Below, one piece after another: positions 24,147-33,363 of a stretch of 64,000 nucleotides of DNA. The DNA comes from Gemmata massiliana (GTDB lineage Bacteria > Planctomycetota > Planctomycetia > Gemmatales > Gemmataceae): positions 8,887,738-8,951,737 of the forward strand of contig NZ_LR593886.1 of the NCBI RefSeq assembly GCF_901538265.1. The letters run 5' to 3'. Numbering within the stretch: the stretch's first letter is position 1; each line of letters opens with the position of its first letter. A program made the position numbers and the translations under genes. The notes beneath the pieces were generated by a model that searched no databases, was not told the DNA's origin, and saw only the letters and a program-made list of their open reading frames with translations.

Positions 24147-25466
24147 ATGTCTCCAACGTTCTGCGACGGCTTCTCACGACGCGACGCACTCCGCGTCGGC
24201 ACCGCGTCCCTCTTTGGCTCCGCACTCGGATTGCCGCAGTTGCTGCGCGCGTCCGACACCGCGAAAGCCAAGAAGGACGTGTCGCTGATCTTCATCTTCC
24301 TGCACGGCGGGCAGAGCCACATCGACACGTTCGACCTGAAGCCGGACGCGCCGGCCGAGTTTCGCGGAGACTTTAGCCCCGCGAAAACCAAGATTCCCGG
24401 CCTCCAGATTTGCGACCTGTTGCCGAAGGTAGCCGGGCAGATCGACAAGTTCTCGCTCGTCCGCTCGTTCCGCCACCACAACTCGGACCACGGCCCGGCC
24501 GACCACTACATCCTCACGGGGTACTTCCCCACGGCCGGATTCAATCCGAGCCTCAGTCCGAACAACCAGCGCCCGTGTGTCGGGTCCGTTGTGTCGAAGA
24601 AGCTCGGCCCGAAGGGATCCGTGCCCGCTTACGTCGTGCTGCCGAAAGTTCACCCGAGCGGCGGAGCGGCCTACCTCGGTGCGAACCACGCGCCTTTCGT
24701 CATCGACGCCGACCCGAGCGCGCCGAACTTCAGCGTACCGGACCTCGTACCCCCGCCGGCCATCGCGAGCAACCGCCTCGACGACCGCAAGAAGTTGCTC
24801 GAAACCGTGGACCGGTTCCACAAGAGCGCGGAAGTGAAAGCGAACCCCGCGGCCGGCGCACTCACCGCGTTCCGCGACAAGGCGTTTGACCTGATGACGT
24901 CGCGGCAAGCGAAGGAAGCGTTCAACATCCACGCGGAAGCGGACAAGCTCCGCGACGAGTACGGGCGCCACTCGCTCGGCCAGTCGTGCCTCATGGGGCG
25001 CCGACTGGTGGAAGCGGGTGTGCGGTGTGTGACCATCGACCACTCGAACTGGGATACGCACGACGGCAACTTCGCGGTGCTGAAAAACTCGCTGCTCCCG
25101 ATGTACGATTCCGCCATCAGCACCCTGTTCCGCGATCTCTCCGAGCGCGGGTTACTCGATTCGACGATGGTGGTGGTAACGGGCGAGTTCGGGCGCACGC
25201 CGCGGATCAACAAGAACGCGGGGCGCGACCACTGGGGACCGGCGTTCACGGTGCTGCTCGGCGGCGGGGGCATTAAGCCGGGCGTAGTCGTGGGCAAGAC
25301 GGACGCCCGCGCCGAAAAGCCGGCGAGCGATCCCTACGGTCCCGAAGACCTGTTCGCGACGATGTACACGTGCATGGGCATCGACCCGAAGGACGAGGCC
25401 CACACGTCCGACGGCCGGCCCATCGCGCTGGTCAACAACGGTAAAGTGATGAGCGAACTGGTGTGA
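24147..25466 (+). CDS. DUF1501 protein, second copy
   Basis: 439 residues. N-terminus has a twin-arginine-like FSRRDALRVGTASLFGSALG. Core motifs: SLIFIFLHGGQSHIDTFDLK, then SLVRSFRHHNSDHGPADHYI, and VTGEFGRTPRINKNAGRDHW. It is a diverged homologue of the protein encoded at 21126 with the same likely fold. It normally pairs with a DUF1549/1553 protein; here the PPC-domain protein at 26087 is the next large gene, another usual companion. Confidence 0.92.
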   Translation: MSPTFCDGFSRRDALRVGTASLFGSALGLPQLLRASDTAKAKKDVSLIFIFLHGGQSHIDTFDLKPDAPAEFRGDFSPAKTKIPGLQICDLLPKVAGQIDKFSLVRSFRHHNSDHGPADHYILTGYFPTAGFNPSLSPNNQRPCVGSVVSKKLGPKGSVPAYVVLPKVHPSGGAAYLGANHAPFVIDADPSAPNFSVPDLVPPPAIASNRLDDRKKLLETVDRFHKSAEVKANPAAGALTAFRDKAFDLMTSRQAKEAFNIHAEADKLRDEYGRHSLGQSCLMGRRLVEAGVRCVTIDHSNWDTHDGNFAVLKNSLLPMYDSAISTLFRDLSERGLLDSTMVVVTGEFGRTPRINKNAGRDHWGPAFTVLLGGGGIKPGVVVGKTDARAEKPASDPYGPEDLFATMYTCMGIDPKDEAHTSDGRPIALVNNGKVMSELV

Positions 25467-25501
25467 GGAATAGCCAGCCGGAATAATCCGCTGACGGGGA
25501 G

Positions 25502-26062
25502 ATGATCGTGGCTGTAACCGTGAAGGAGATCGATCAGGCGTTGTCCGCGTACCTGTCGTGCGGTCCGTTCATGGATTTTGAGCTCCAAAATCATCGATGG
25601 AAACGTTGGCTTGCGCAATTGACTGGCGCAGACGTGCCTCTATTGGTGCAAGAAGCTATCCAATGTCTGAATCGGCTAAATCGCTTTGATTCCTCTGATC
25701 CCTGGCTCCTGGCTCTTCTGATGTGCTTGAATCAAGCAGGGAGCCGCGATCCTGAAATATACATTGATCAAGCGGAGAATTACCGCCAAACGCACTATCG
25801 ATCGATCTTTTTTAGTACGGTGGGCGAATTATTTTCGGAAGACGCGATCGATTGGCTCGTGGACGTTCTGGAACACGAAACGCTTAGCCATGACGAAATT
25901 AAACTAGCCGCGCAATCATTATTTTTCATATGCACGTGCGATGTAGATCGATCAATCCTGACTCAATGTATTACATCCACACTTCTCACGCAATCGAAAA
26001 TATTAACGATCATTGGCAACATTAGACTCCAGGCCGAAGAAAATATCGCAAACCAAGATTGA
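25502..26062 (+). CDS. Low-GC hypothetical protein, HEAT-like helices
   Basis: 186 residues of helical character (EAIQCLNRLNRFDSSDPWLL, then YRSIFFSTVGELFSEDAIDW, and DEIKLAAQSLFFICTCDVDR), resembling short HEAT-like repeats. The base composition is clearly AT-richer than its neighbours, with codons such as AAA, TTA and ATA, and this reaches to about 26130. That suggests recent acquisition of this gene, or one under weaker codon selection. ATG at 25502 follows GGGGAG. No family recognised. Confidence 0.6.
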   Translation: MIVAVTVKEIDQALSAYLSCGPFMDFELQNHRWKRWLAQLTGADVPLLVQEAIQCLNRLNRFDSSDPWLLALLMCLNQAGSRDPEIYIDQAENYRQTHYRSIFFSTVGELFSEDAIDWLVDVLEHETLSHDEIKLAAQSLFFICTCDVDRSILTQCITSTLLTQSKILTIIGNIRLQAEENIANQD

Positions 26063-26086
26063 GTCTACACGAAAAAAGGCTACAGC

Positions 26087-28246
26087 ATGTTTCGCGTACT
26101 ATTTCTGAGTATTATCTTACTATTTTTGTGCATTCCCGTCGTTTTTGCCAACCCGCCCACGGTCAATTACATCTTTCCGGCCGGAGCACAGCGCGGAACG
26201 TCCGTTGATGTCCGCGTGGGCGGATTGTTCCTCTACGACAAACCGGCGTTTGAAGTAACCGGGCCGGGACTCACCCACTCGCCGCACCTCGCGCCTGCGA
26301 AGCGCGTGTGGTTCGAGGGGCCGCTCCTCCCGCTCCCCGAATCTCAGCAACAAGAAGACTACCCTGCCGACACGCGCGGGAACGTTGCGATTACAAAAGA
26401 TGCACCCCTCGGCTCGTGTCGCGTGCGGGTGTTTACGTCGCAGGGGGCCGCGAGCGGAGCGCGGTTCGTGGTTGGCGAATTGCCAGAAGTGGTGGAGCAA
26501 GAAACGGGTGGCGACCCGATCCCCGTTCCCATTCAGCTGCCCGTCACAGCAAACGGGCGCGTATTCCCGCGCGACGACATCGATCTCTGGGAGTTCGACG
26601 CCCCGGCCGGCACAACGGTCACCGCGTTCGTTCACGCCCAATCGTTGAACTCGCCGCTCGTGTCGAAGTTGGACATCCTCGACGCGAAGGGAACTGTTGT
26701 CGCGGAGCAGATGCTTCACCCGTGTATCGGGACCGACGGTTCGGTGAAATTCACGCCGAAAGTGACGGGAAGGTACCGCGTGCGCGTCACCGACGCCCGC
26801 GCGCTCGGTGGCCCCGCGTTTGTGTACCGACTCACGGTCACAACGGAGAACGTGCCCGAGTTCCACTACCCGCTCCGCGCAAAGCCGGACGGATTAAAAG
26901 ACGCACTTGGCACATCGGATGTGCTACGCACTCCGATCGCACTGAACGGCCAAATCGAGCACGCGGGGAGCGCCAACGAATGGAAGCTCGATCTGAAGAA
27001 AGCTGCGAACTACACCTTCGATCTACAGGCCCGGCGCTACGAATCGCCGTTGTGCGGTCGAGTCACGATCACCGATAAAACGGGTCAGGAACTGAAGCGC
27101 GCAGAAGGAACAGAAACGAGCGATCCCGCACCGTTCGCATTCAGTCCCCCGGTCGACGGCATCTACACAGTCCGAGTGAGCGAACGATTCCGCGGGCGCG
27201 CGGGCGCGAACTTCGTGTATCGATTGCGCGTGTTGGACGCGCCCGAGAGCATCGCCCCCGGCTTCCGGCTCTCGACGACGACCGACGTGTTTACTGTACC
27301 GCGTGCGGGTACGCTTAAAGTGAAGGTGACCGCTGAACGGTTCGGTACGTTTAACGGGCCGATCGTTGTCGGTGCAGTGGATCTGCCAACGGGTATTACG
27401 GCCTCCACGATCCGGATTGCCACGAACCAGCAAAGCGCCGATCTGGTACTCACGGCCGGCGCGGACGCGCGTATTGCGACTTACCCGCTCCGTCTCATCG
27501 GCGTTGGCGCGGACGGGCTAACCATTCACCACGGCAGCGCAACGTTCTCCGATGTCGCCGATCTGCGCTTCCAGGTTGCGCTCCCGACGCCCTTCAAGAT
27601 CATCGATCAGTACGTGATGACCAGTGCCCCGCGCGGCGAAACGTACCACCGCAAATACGCGATCGACCGCGGCGGCTTCGATGGCCCGATTCAGGTGCAA
27701 CTCGCGGACCGCCAGGCGCGACACCTGCAGGGCGTCACCGGGCAGGTTCTCACGCTGAAGCCGGGGCAAACCGAGTTCGCGTACCCCGCGTTCTTGCCGC
27801 CGTGGATGGAGATGGGGCGCACGTGTCGCGTGTGCGTGATGGCGACCGCGAAGGTGCGCGACCCGATCGACGGGCGCGAGCACGCTGTCAGTTTCAGTTC
27901 CGTGGAGCAAAATCAGCAAATGATCGTGGTCGTCGGCCCCGGGCGCCTGGACGTGAGCGCTGAGAAGACCAGCATCCTCGCGGAAGGAGAAGTGAAGCTC
28001 GCGGTGAAGGTCAGTCGAAGCAAAAACCTGAACGGCCCCGCGACCGTGGAACTGGTGCTACCCGAACACGTGAAAGGCGTGACCGCAACGAAATTGATGG
28101 TTGCAGCCGACAAGAGAGACGGAGAACTGGTACTGAAATTCGCGCCAGATGCCGGACCGTTCAACGCGCCGATCGTGGTGAAGGCAACCGTACAAGCGGA
28201 GACCGGTCCGGTGACCGCCGAAACGAAGGTCGAAGCGGTTCGCTGA
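26087..28246 (+). CDS. PPC-domain exported protein (pre-peptidase C-terminal)
   Basis: 719 residues. Signal peptide MFRVLFLSIILLFLCIPVVF followed by NPPTVNYIFPAGAQRGTSVD, the opening of planctomycete PPC proteins. Two PPC-type beta domains follow (for example DDIDLWEFDAPAGTTVTAFV with FTPKVTGRYRVRVTDARALG, and EWKLDLKKAANYTFDLQARR with DGIYTVRVSERFRGRAGANF), then Ig-like beta domains. No catalytic motif. Such proteins accompany DUF1549/1501 genes and probably act as extracellular binding or structural partners. It is the last gene of the cluster and ends next to an intergenic repeat. Confidence 0.85.
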   Translation: MFRVLFLSIILLFLCIPVVFANPPTVNYIFPAGAQRGTSVDVRVGGLFLYDKPAFEVTGPGLTHSPHLAPAKRVWFEGPLLPLPESQQQEDYPADTRGNVAITKDAPLGSCRVRVFTSQGAASGARFVVGELPEVVEQETGGDPIPVPIQLPVTANGRVFPRDDIDLWEFDAPAGTTVTAFVHAQSLNSPLVSKLDILDAKGTVVAEQMLHPCIGTDGSVKFTPKVTGRYRVRVTDARALGGPAFVYRLTVTTENVPEFHYPLRAKPDGLKDALGTSDVLRTPIALNGQIEHAGSANEWKLDLKKAANYTFDLQARRYESPLCGRVTITDKTGQELKRAEGTETSDPAPFAFSPPVDGIYTVRVSERFRGRAGANFVYRLRVLDAPESIAPGFRLSTTTDVFTVPRAGTLKVKVTAERFGTFNGPIVVGAVDLPTGITASTIRIATNQQSADLVLTAGADARIATYPLRLIGVGADGLTIHHGSATFSDVADLRFQVALPTPFKIIDQYVMTSAPRGETYHRKYAIDRGGFDGPIQVQLADRQARHLQGVTGQVLTLKPGQTEFAYPAFLPPWMEMGRTCRVCVMATAKVRDPIDGREHAVSFSSVEQNQQMIVVVGPGRLDVSAEKTSILAEGEVKLAVKVSRSKNLNGPATVELVLPEHVKGVTATKLMVAADKRDGELVLKFAPDAGPFNAPIVVKATVQAETGPVTAETKVEAVR

Positions 28247-28259
28247 GTTCCTTAAGTCT

Positions 28260-28313
28260 CAAGTCGTAAGGTCGGCGGCGTTTCGACCTTGCGACTTGTG
28301 GCCTTACGACTTG
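28260..28313. repeat. Intergenic palindromic repeat, copy A
   Basis: CAAGTCGTAAGGTCG at 28260-28274, then an inverted CGACCTTGCGACTTG and a second inverted CCTTACGACTTG at the end. The same words recur at 59549-59601. It lies between convergent genes and its right arm contains the stop codon of the DUF6065 gene (28304-28306). Confidence 0.65.
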
Positions 28314-29062
28314 GGGTTCTCCTGGAATGGTTTCACGCTGAGCCGCGTTTGGTGCGATTCGACCGATTTGCCGTCGATCGTTTTGCCCTGGAAGTAGTCC
28401 TTCTGCCACCCGCGGGCCACGGCTTCGGGGTTCTGGCTGGTCAGCCCCACGAGGAACCCACTGCGGCTCTCTTCCCACTGCTTGTACTGTTTTTTCAGTT
28501 CCGGCTCGGACTCGATCGAGACCACGCGCGGGACGAAGCTCTCGATGAGTCCGCGCGGCACCGGAACGAGCATACAGAATGGGTCGCCCTGCTCGAACCG
28601 GACCCACTCGCACACGCGCGTCATTTTCCAGTTCATCGTGAACGTGGACGTGAGCCAGTCCGTTTCCACCACACCTTCGAGCGGTTGAACACCGTCCTTG
28701 ATCCAGTTCGCTGGCCCCTTCACCCACAGGTTGATTCCCGGGGGCGTGCGGAACAGGAACGGCACCGTGAACGTGATGACGCCGCTCCCGAAGTGGCTCA
28801 CGATGCGGTTGTCGGGGCGGTCGAAACGCAGTTCCAGGTCGCCCTTTCCCGGCCCGCCGTACCAGTACGCCTCGAACCCGACCGGGCAGCGCAGCACCCA
28901 CCCGCACTGGTTGGCGATCACCAGCGGTAGGCACCGGTACGGGTGCCGCTGGTGGGCACTATCCATCCAGTCGCGCGGGATCGGCGCCGGCTCCGGGAAC
29001 ACGTCCGCCAGCTGGTTCGGGTGGAGCGAATAGGCGATCAGTTCGTTCGCGTTCTCTGACAT
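28304..29062 (-). CDS. DUF6065 family protein
   Basis: 252 residues. The opening (ELIAYSLHPNQL, RDWMDSAHQRHPYRCLPL, NQCGWVLRCPVGFEAYWYGG) and the middle (TFTVPFLFRTPPGINLWVKG, FTMNWKMTRVCEWVRFEQGD) match the DUF6065 family as I know it; the function is not known. There is no signal peptide. The stop codon lies inside the intergenic repeat. Confidence 0.75.
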   Translation of the reverse strand: MSENANELIAYSLHPNQLADVFPEPAPIPRDWMDSAHQRHPYRCLPLVIANQCGWVLRCPVGFEAYWYGGPGKGDLELRFDRPDNRIVSHFGSGVITFTVPFLFRTPPGINLWVKGPANWIKDGVQPLEGVVETDWLTSTFTMNWKMTRVCEWVRFEQGDPFCMLVPVPRGLIESFVPRVVSIESEPELKKQYKQWEESRSGFLVGLTSQNPEAVARGWQKDYFQGKTIDGKSVESHQTRLSVKPFQENPKS

Positions 29063-29229
29063 GGTCCGTCCGCAAGTAACGGCCGGACGAGCCGGCTGGT
29101 GAGAGCCAAGAGACGTTGGACGGAATTAACAGGATCGGCGGGATTCGGACAAGAGCAGTCTTCCGCTCTGGCCCGTCTCGTGATCCGCTCAGCGACTCTC
29201 TTTTATTCTCACCGACCGGTCCCGGAAAC

Positions 29230-30852
29230 TCACGTCCGGCCGTTGTCGTTCACCGAGCACATGAAGGGCTCGTTCGGGCGCTCGTAGGTGCGGCCGTCGG
29301 TGTCGCCGACGGCGTGCTTGCGGAGCGAGAGCTGGTACATCTGCTCGCCGGCCGGGGTCGGGTAGTCGCCCGTGATGCACGCCCGGCACAGAGTCGAGGT
29401 GGGCAGGTCGATGCACCGCGCGACCGCGTCCACCGGGAGGTAGAACAGCGAGTCCGCGCCCAGCGACTTGGCCATCGCATCCTGTTCGGCGACGGTCGGT
29501 ACTTTGTCCGCCATGAACTTCGGCGCGAACAGTTCCTTTACCGTGCTCATATCGATGCCGTAGAAGCACGGCGACAGGATCGGCGGGCACGCGACGCGCA
29601 CGTGGATCTCGGCCGCGCCGCCCTGGTCCCGCAAGTGTTTGAGCAGGCTCTGTAGGGTCGTGCTGCGGACGATCGAGTCTTCGACGAGCAGCACCTTCTT
29701 GCCGTGCAACACCTCGCGCAGCGGGGTGAACTTGAGCCGCACCTTGTCCGCGCGGTTCCCGCCCTCAATGAACGTGCGGCCGATGTACCGGTTGCGGATC
29801 AGCCCTTCCACGCTCGGGATGCCGAGCGAGAACGCCATCGCGTCGGCCGCGGCCTTGCCCGTGTCCGGAACCGGCACGACCACCGTTTCGGCCGGGTCGA
29901 GCGGGACGCGGTTCAGGGCGCGTTCCTGTTTGGCGAGCTCCTGGCCCAACCGCGCGCGGCTCAGGTACACGCTGCGGTCGTCGAGCGTGCTGGCCACGTT
30001 CGCGAAGTAGATCCACTCGAAGAAGCAGTGCGCGGTGCGCTTGCTCTCCGCGAACCGGTGGACGCTCAGTTCGCCGTTCTGAATGAGGATCAGTTCCCCC
30101 GGAGCGAGTGACTTGATGCTCGCCTGGCGGAACCCGAGGTTCTGGAGCGCGACGCTCTCGCTGGCGGCCCCGAACATCGGGCCGTCCTGCGCGTACACCA
30201 GCGGGCGGATGCCGACCGGGTCGCGGAGCACCACCATGTCGCCCATCGCGTTCAGGAACGTGAGGTTGTACGCCCCGTCGAACTTGGCCGCGAGCCGGCG
30301 GAACACGTCCACGAGATCGGGGCGCTCGTCGCTCCGCATCTCGTGGGCGAGATAGTGCATGATGACTTCGGTGTCGTTGTCCCGCGTGAGGTGGTAGTCG
30401 TGGTTCTGGAGGAGCTGCGTGCGGAGTTCGGCGAAGTTGGTGAGTTGACCGTTGAACGCGAACGCGAACCACTTCCATTTGCACCCGTGGCGCCGCTCGA
30501 ACGGCTGGGCGTAACTGCGGGTCTGGCCTCCGCAGGTGGCGTAGCGCGTGTGACCGATCGCGGCCCGGCCCGCGTAGTCCTCCATAATGGAGGCGTACTT
30601 CGACGGCTCGTTGATCCGGAACGCTTCAATTACGGTGCCGATGTCCTTGTACGTGTCGATGAGTTTGTCGCGGTCCGGGTTGTAGGTCGCCATCCCAGCA
30701 GCGAGTTGTCCGCGGTTCTGGAGGTCGAGGAGCATCCGCGGCATCAGCCGGGACACTTGGTCGGGTGCGCCGGTCCACACCGGCGACTTATCCGCATTCC
30801 GGGGAAGGTAATACAACGCCGCCACGCCACATTCGTGGTGCAACTCGTCCAT
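29230..30852 (-). CDS. purF: Amidophosphoribosyltransferase (glutamine PRPP amidotransferase)
   Basis: 540 residues from the ATG at 30852; the open frame extends upstream to 31023 but that part is not conserved. It catalyses the first step of purine synthesis, PRPP + glutamine to phosphoribosylamine. The N-terminal class II glutaminase has Cys8 as probable nucleophile after a short propeptide (MDELHHECGVAALYY), with QNRGQLAAGMA and GRAAIGHTRYATCG. The C-terminal phosphoribosyltransferase domain has the PRPP loop KVLLVEDSIVRSTTL, and CRACITGDYP follows. Single gene on this strand, divergent from a secreted protein gene. Confidence 0.9.
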   Translation of the reverse strand: MDELHHECGVAALYYLPRNADKSPVWTGAPDQVSRLMPRMLLDLQNRGQLAAGMATYNPDRDKLIDTYKDIGTVIEAFRINEPSKYASIMEDYAGRAAIGHTRYATCGGQTRSYAQPFERRHGCKWKWFAFAFNGQLTNFAELRTQLLQNHDYHLTRDNDTEVIMHYLAHEMRSDERPDLVDVFRRLAAKFDGAYNLTFLNAMGDMVVLRDPVGIRPLVYAQDGPMFGAASESVALQNLGFRQASIKSLAPGELILIQNGELSVHRFAESKRTAHCFFEWIYFANVASTLDDRSVYLSRARLGQELAKQERALNRVPLDPAETVVVPVPDTGKAAADAMAFSLGIPSVEGLIRNRYIGRTFIEGGNRADKVRLKFTPLREVLHGKKVLLVEDSIVRSTTLQSLLKHLRDQGGAAEIHVRVACPPILSPCFYGIDMSTVKELFAPKFMADKVPTVAEQDAMAKSLGADSLFYLPVDAVARCIDLPTSTLCRACITGDYPTPAGEQMYQLSLRKHAVGDTDGRTYERPNEPFMCSVNDNGRT

Positions 30853-31037
30853 GTCACCGCCGGGTAAAAAAGAAGGGCAGAGCGCGCTGGCCCCTGGTTC
30901 AGAATATAAGTCGGTGTAGGTTTCGTGAACAATCTCATCTCCGGGCACGTTCGTCGGAATCTCGCGGCACGAGCCACCGTCCCGACCGGTTGCCCGGTTC
31001 GCGCCGCGCAACGGACCCAACAAATTGGAGGGCTGCG

Positions 31038-31664
31038 ATGTTCCGAACGATTCTCCCGTCAGCGCTGTTTGCGCTGTTTACGATCGGCTCGGCCCCGCTC
31101 GGCGCCGAAGACAAAAAAGACAAACCACGGGCCGATCCGCCCGCGACTCCACTCGAACTCTCCGTAACCGGTACGACTAAGTACACCTTCGACGCTCGGA
31201 ACGCGGACGAACTCAAAAACCTAATTGAGTCCGCAGCAAAAACGGGCAAGCGCCTACCGGCGGCACCAGCAGTAGACCTTAGCATCGAAATCAAGAACAC
31301 GTCCGATCAGCCCGTCACGGTGTGGGTCGCTGGTGATCCGGTGGTACTTACCTGTACCCTCCGGGGAAAGGGGGCCTTAAACGTTGCCCCGCCACTGGCG
31401 TTCACGGAAGAGTTCCGCAGCCCGAAAAGTGTGGAGATTGCAGCCGGGAAAACGCACACGATTCCGGTCAAAACGCTCGTCAGCGGCTACCGGGGTGCGG
31501 CGCACTGGGCCTACTGGCTCGAAGCGGGTGAGTACGAACTGACCGCGACATTAAAGACGGGCGCGAATCCGGCCCCGAAAGGCGCGAAGGACGCGAACGC
31601 CGGCTTCGGTGTGGTGACGCTCACGAGCGCTCCGTTGAAGCTCACCGTTGAGGCGAAGAAATAA
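31038..31664 (+). CDS. Secreted hypothetical protein
   Basis: 208 residues. ATG at 31038 is preceded by TTGGAGGG; the longer frame reaching back to 30765 overlaps purF on the other strand and is not used. Signal peptide MFRTILPSALFALFTIGSAP ends near GAE. The mature part is a beta-sandwich-like domain (VDLSIEIKNTSDQPVTVWVA, then RGAAHWAYWLEAGEYELTAT). No enzymatic motif. Divergent from purF. Confidence 0.7.
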   Translation: MFRTILPSALFALFTIGSAPLGAEDKKDKPRADPPATPLELSVTGTTKYTFDARNADELKNLIESAAKTGKRLPAAPAVDLSIEIKNTSDQPVTVWVAGDPVVLTCTLRGKGALNVAPPLAFTEEFRSPKSVEIAAGKTHTIPVKTLVSGYRGAAHWAYWLEAGEYELTATLKTGANPAPKGAKDANAGFGVVTLTSAPLKLTVEAKK

Positions 31665-31676
31665 CTCGGGTTTGGT

Positions 31677-32759
31677 TTAGTACAGTCCTTCTTTCAGCCG
31701 CCCGCGCATGTGTTCGGGTGCGAGCGGTTGGAACAGGGCGCCACCGAGCCAGCCGCCGAGGAACCCGAGAAACAGTACCCCGCTGACGGCAGCGGCAACG
31801 GCGGCGGGGGCTGTTGGGGCGAGCTCACCAAGTGATAACTGTCCCAACCAGAAGTTCACGGGGCTGAGTGCTTCCCCGTGAAGTGCGGTCGCACCGAGCA
31901 CGCCAACGCCCCCAATCGCGCCCGCAATCAATCCGTGCCGGATTCCCGCTCCGGTGCTCGCGCCGGCAATCACCCCACCCGTTAGTATGCCGAGAACCGC
32001 GAACTGCCAGGTGATGAATTTCGCCTGTCCAACGCTCCCCACATTCAGCATGCCGTCGGAATACCTCTGCATCCCCAAACGCAGTTGATCGGAAGCCGCG
32101 ACCGCAATCACCATGAGCGTCGCACCGAGTATAATTCGCGCCCATGCCGTCGGGCGCCCGGTAGACACGAGAGCGTCCGGCGTCAGGCACAACGAACTGA
32201 GCTTTTGCGACACGGGAATCGGCATGTCGAGCACGGGAACCGCTCCCCACACGCGCGCCGCGAACACGCCCGCGATGCCCCCCACGGCGACCAACACGAG
32301 CGGCTGAATGTACAGCACGAGATCGCGAACGGGTGCCCCCGCCACGAGTTCGGCCGCGAGGAACAGCCCACCACACACACCACCGACGGTCGCACCGAAC
32401 ACGAATCCGCCGACCCGACCGGCCGCAGCGAGCACCGCCCCGAAGATAACCGCCGCGATCTGAGCGCCGCAGACGGTCGTTAATCCCTCGAACGAGGTCC
32501 ACCACGAATCCGGTTCCGGGTGCGCGGCGAGAACCGCCCCCATCGCCAGTTTCCGCAAACCGAGGTACAGCCCCAGTGCGAACACCGCCCCCACAACGAC
32601 CCGGCTGAACGGCGTCGGTTCGGGCGGCGGACCGGCCAGATCCCTCAAATTCAGGGACTCGGCGGCCACTTCGTGCGGGAGCAGCAACAACCCCGCGCAC
32701 CGCGGGCACCGCTGCGTTCCGGCGAAAGCGGCTTGGCATGCGGGGCAAAACAGTTGCAT
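31677..32759 (-). CDS. Zinc-ribbon multi-TM membrane protein
   Basis: 360 residues from the ATG at 32759. The N-terminus has a zinc ribbon (LFCPACQAAFAGTQRCPRC), then about eight hydrophobic segments (GAVFALGLYLGLRKLAMGAV, GGIAGVFAARVWGAVPVLD, GGVIAGASTGAGIRHGLIAG and others) rich in Gly and Ala. A frame exists upstream to 33239 but overlaps the next gene and its composition is not protein-like. No transporter signature recognised; probably an integral membrane protein with a cytoplasmic zinc ribbon. Confidence 0.7.
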   Translation of the reverse strand: MQLFCPACQAAFAGTQRCPRCAGLLLLPHEVAAESLNLRDLAGPPPEPTPFSRVVVGAVFALGLYLGLRKLAMGAVLAAHPEPDSWWTSFEGLTTVCGAQIAAVIFGAVLAAAGRVGGFVFGATVGGVCGGLFLAAELVAGAPVRDLVLYIQPLVLVAVGGIAGVFAARVWGAVPVLDMPIPVSQKLSSLCLTPDALVSTGRPTAWARIILGATLMVIAVAASDQLRLGMQRYSDGMLNVGSVGQAKFITWQFAVLGILTGGVIAGASTGAGIRHGLIAGAIGGVGVLGATALHGEALSPVNFWLGQLSLGELAPTAPAAVAAAVSGVLFLGFLGGWLGGALFQPLAPEHMRGRLKEGLY

Positions 32760-32895
32760 AACTGCGGTTCCGGATGTGCCAAAAGGGTCCGTTTTGAACT
32801 TAGAACGCAATTCCCCCTCGTGCCCGGTCTTTACTTGTTGTGAACATGCGCCCGGTACAATACGCTGCGGATGTTTGCCCCACGGGATTCCGTCC

Positions 32896-33360
32896 ATGCG
32901 TTCACTCGCAGTTGCCCTGCTCGTCGCGTTCGCCGCACCGGTATCCGCCGCCGACAAGGACGAAGAGAAGGTAAAAGAAACCACACTCACCTTTGTAAAA
33001 GCTGTCAAAGTCAAAGATCTCGATGCCGTGATGAAAACGGTAGACGTGCCATTCGTCCTCCACGGGAAACCGATTGCCAGGTCCGAGGAGTTGAAGGACG
33101 CCTTAAAATCGTTACTTGAGGGCGTGGACCCGGAAAAGGTCGCGCCCGAACTCGGTGCAGTGCTCGACGGCCCCGCGATCCGCAAGAAAGTGGAAGGGCG
33201 GGGGTTGAATGAAGAGCGTGAGAAGCAACTCGCGGACATCGAAAAGGTTCTTGGTAAAACCGGTTACGTCGTGATGCTCGTGCGGGACGGGAAGGAGCGC
33301 GGGGGAATTCTGGTCCGCATCAAAGACGGCCAAGCGAAGGTCGTCGGGATACCAAAGTAA
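32896..33360 (+). CDS. Small secreted hypothetical protein
   Basis: 154 residues; signal peptide MRSLAVALLVAFAAPVSAAD. The mature protein is alpha/beta (EETTLTFVKAVKVKDL-like region, then GKTGYVVMLVRDGKERGGIL). It looks like an SnoaL/DUF4878-type cone fold, with the N-terminal helix and 'DLDAVMKTVDVPFVLHGK', but no catalytic residue stands out. It ends 3 bases before hemG, so the two genes may be co-transcribed. Confidence 0.65.
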   Translation: MRSLAVALLVAFAAPVSAADKDEEKVKETTLTFVKAVKVKDLDAVMKTVDVPFVLHGKPIARSEELKDALKSLLEGVDPEKVAPELGAVLDGPAIRKKVEGRGLNEEREKQLADIEKVLGKTGYVVMLVRDGKERGGILVRIKDGQAKVVGIPK

Positions 33361-33363
33361 CTC

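Noticed and set aside
30853..31023. N-terminal extension of PurF
   Set aside because: Class II glutaminases need their Cys near the N-terminus; the ATG at 30852 puts it at position 8.
32760..33239. N-terminal extension of the zinc-ribbon membrane protein
   Set aside because: The added 160 residues are Ser/Thr-rich without structure, overlap the secreted gene on the other strand and the zinc ribbon starts right after the ATG at 32759.
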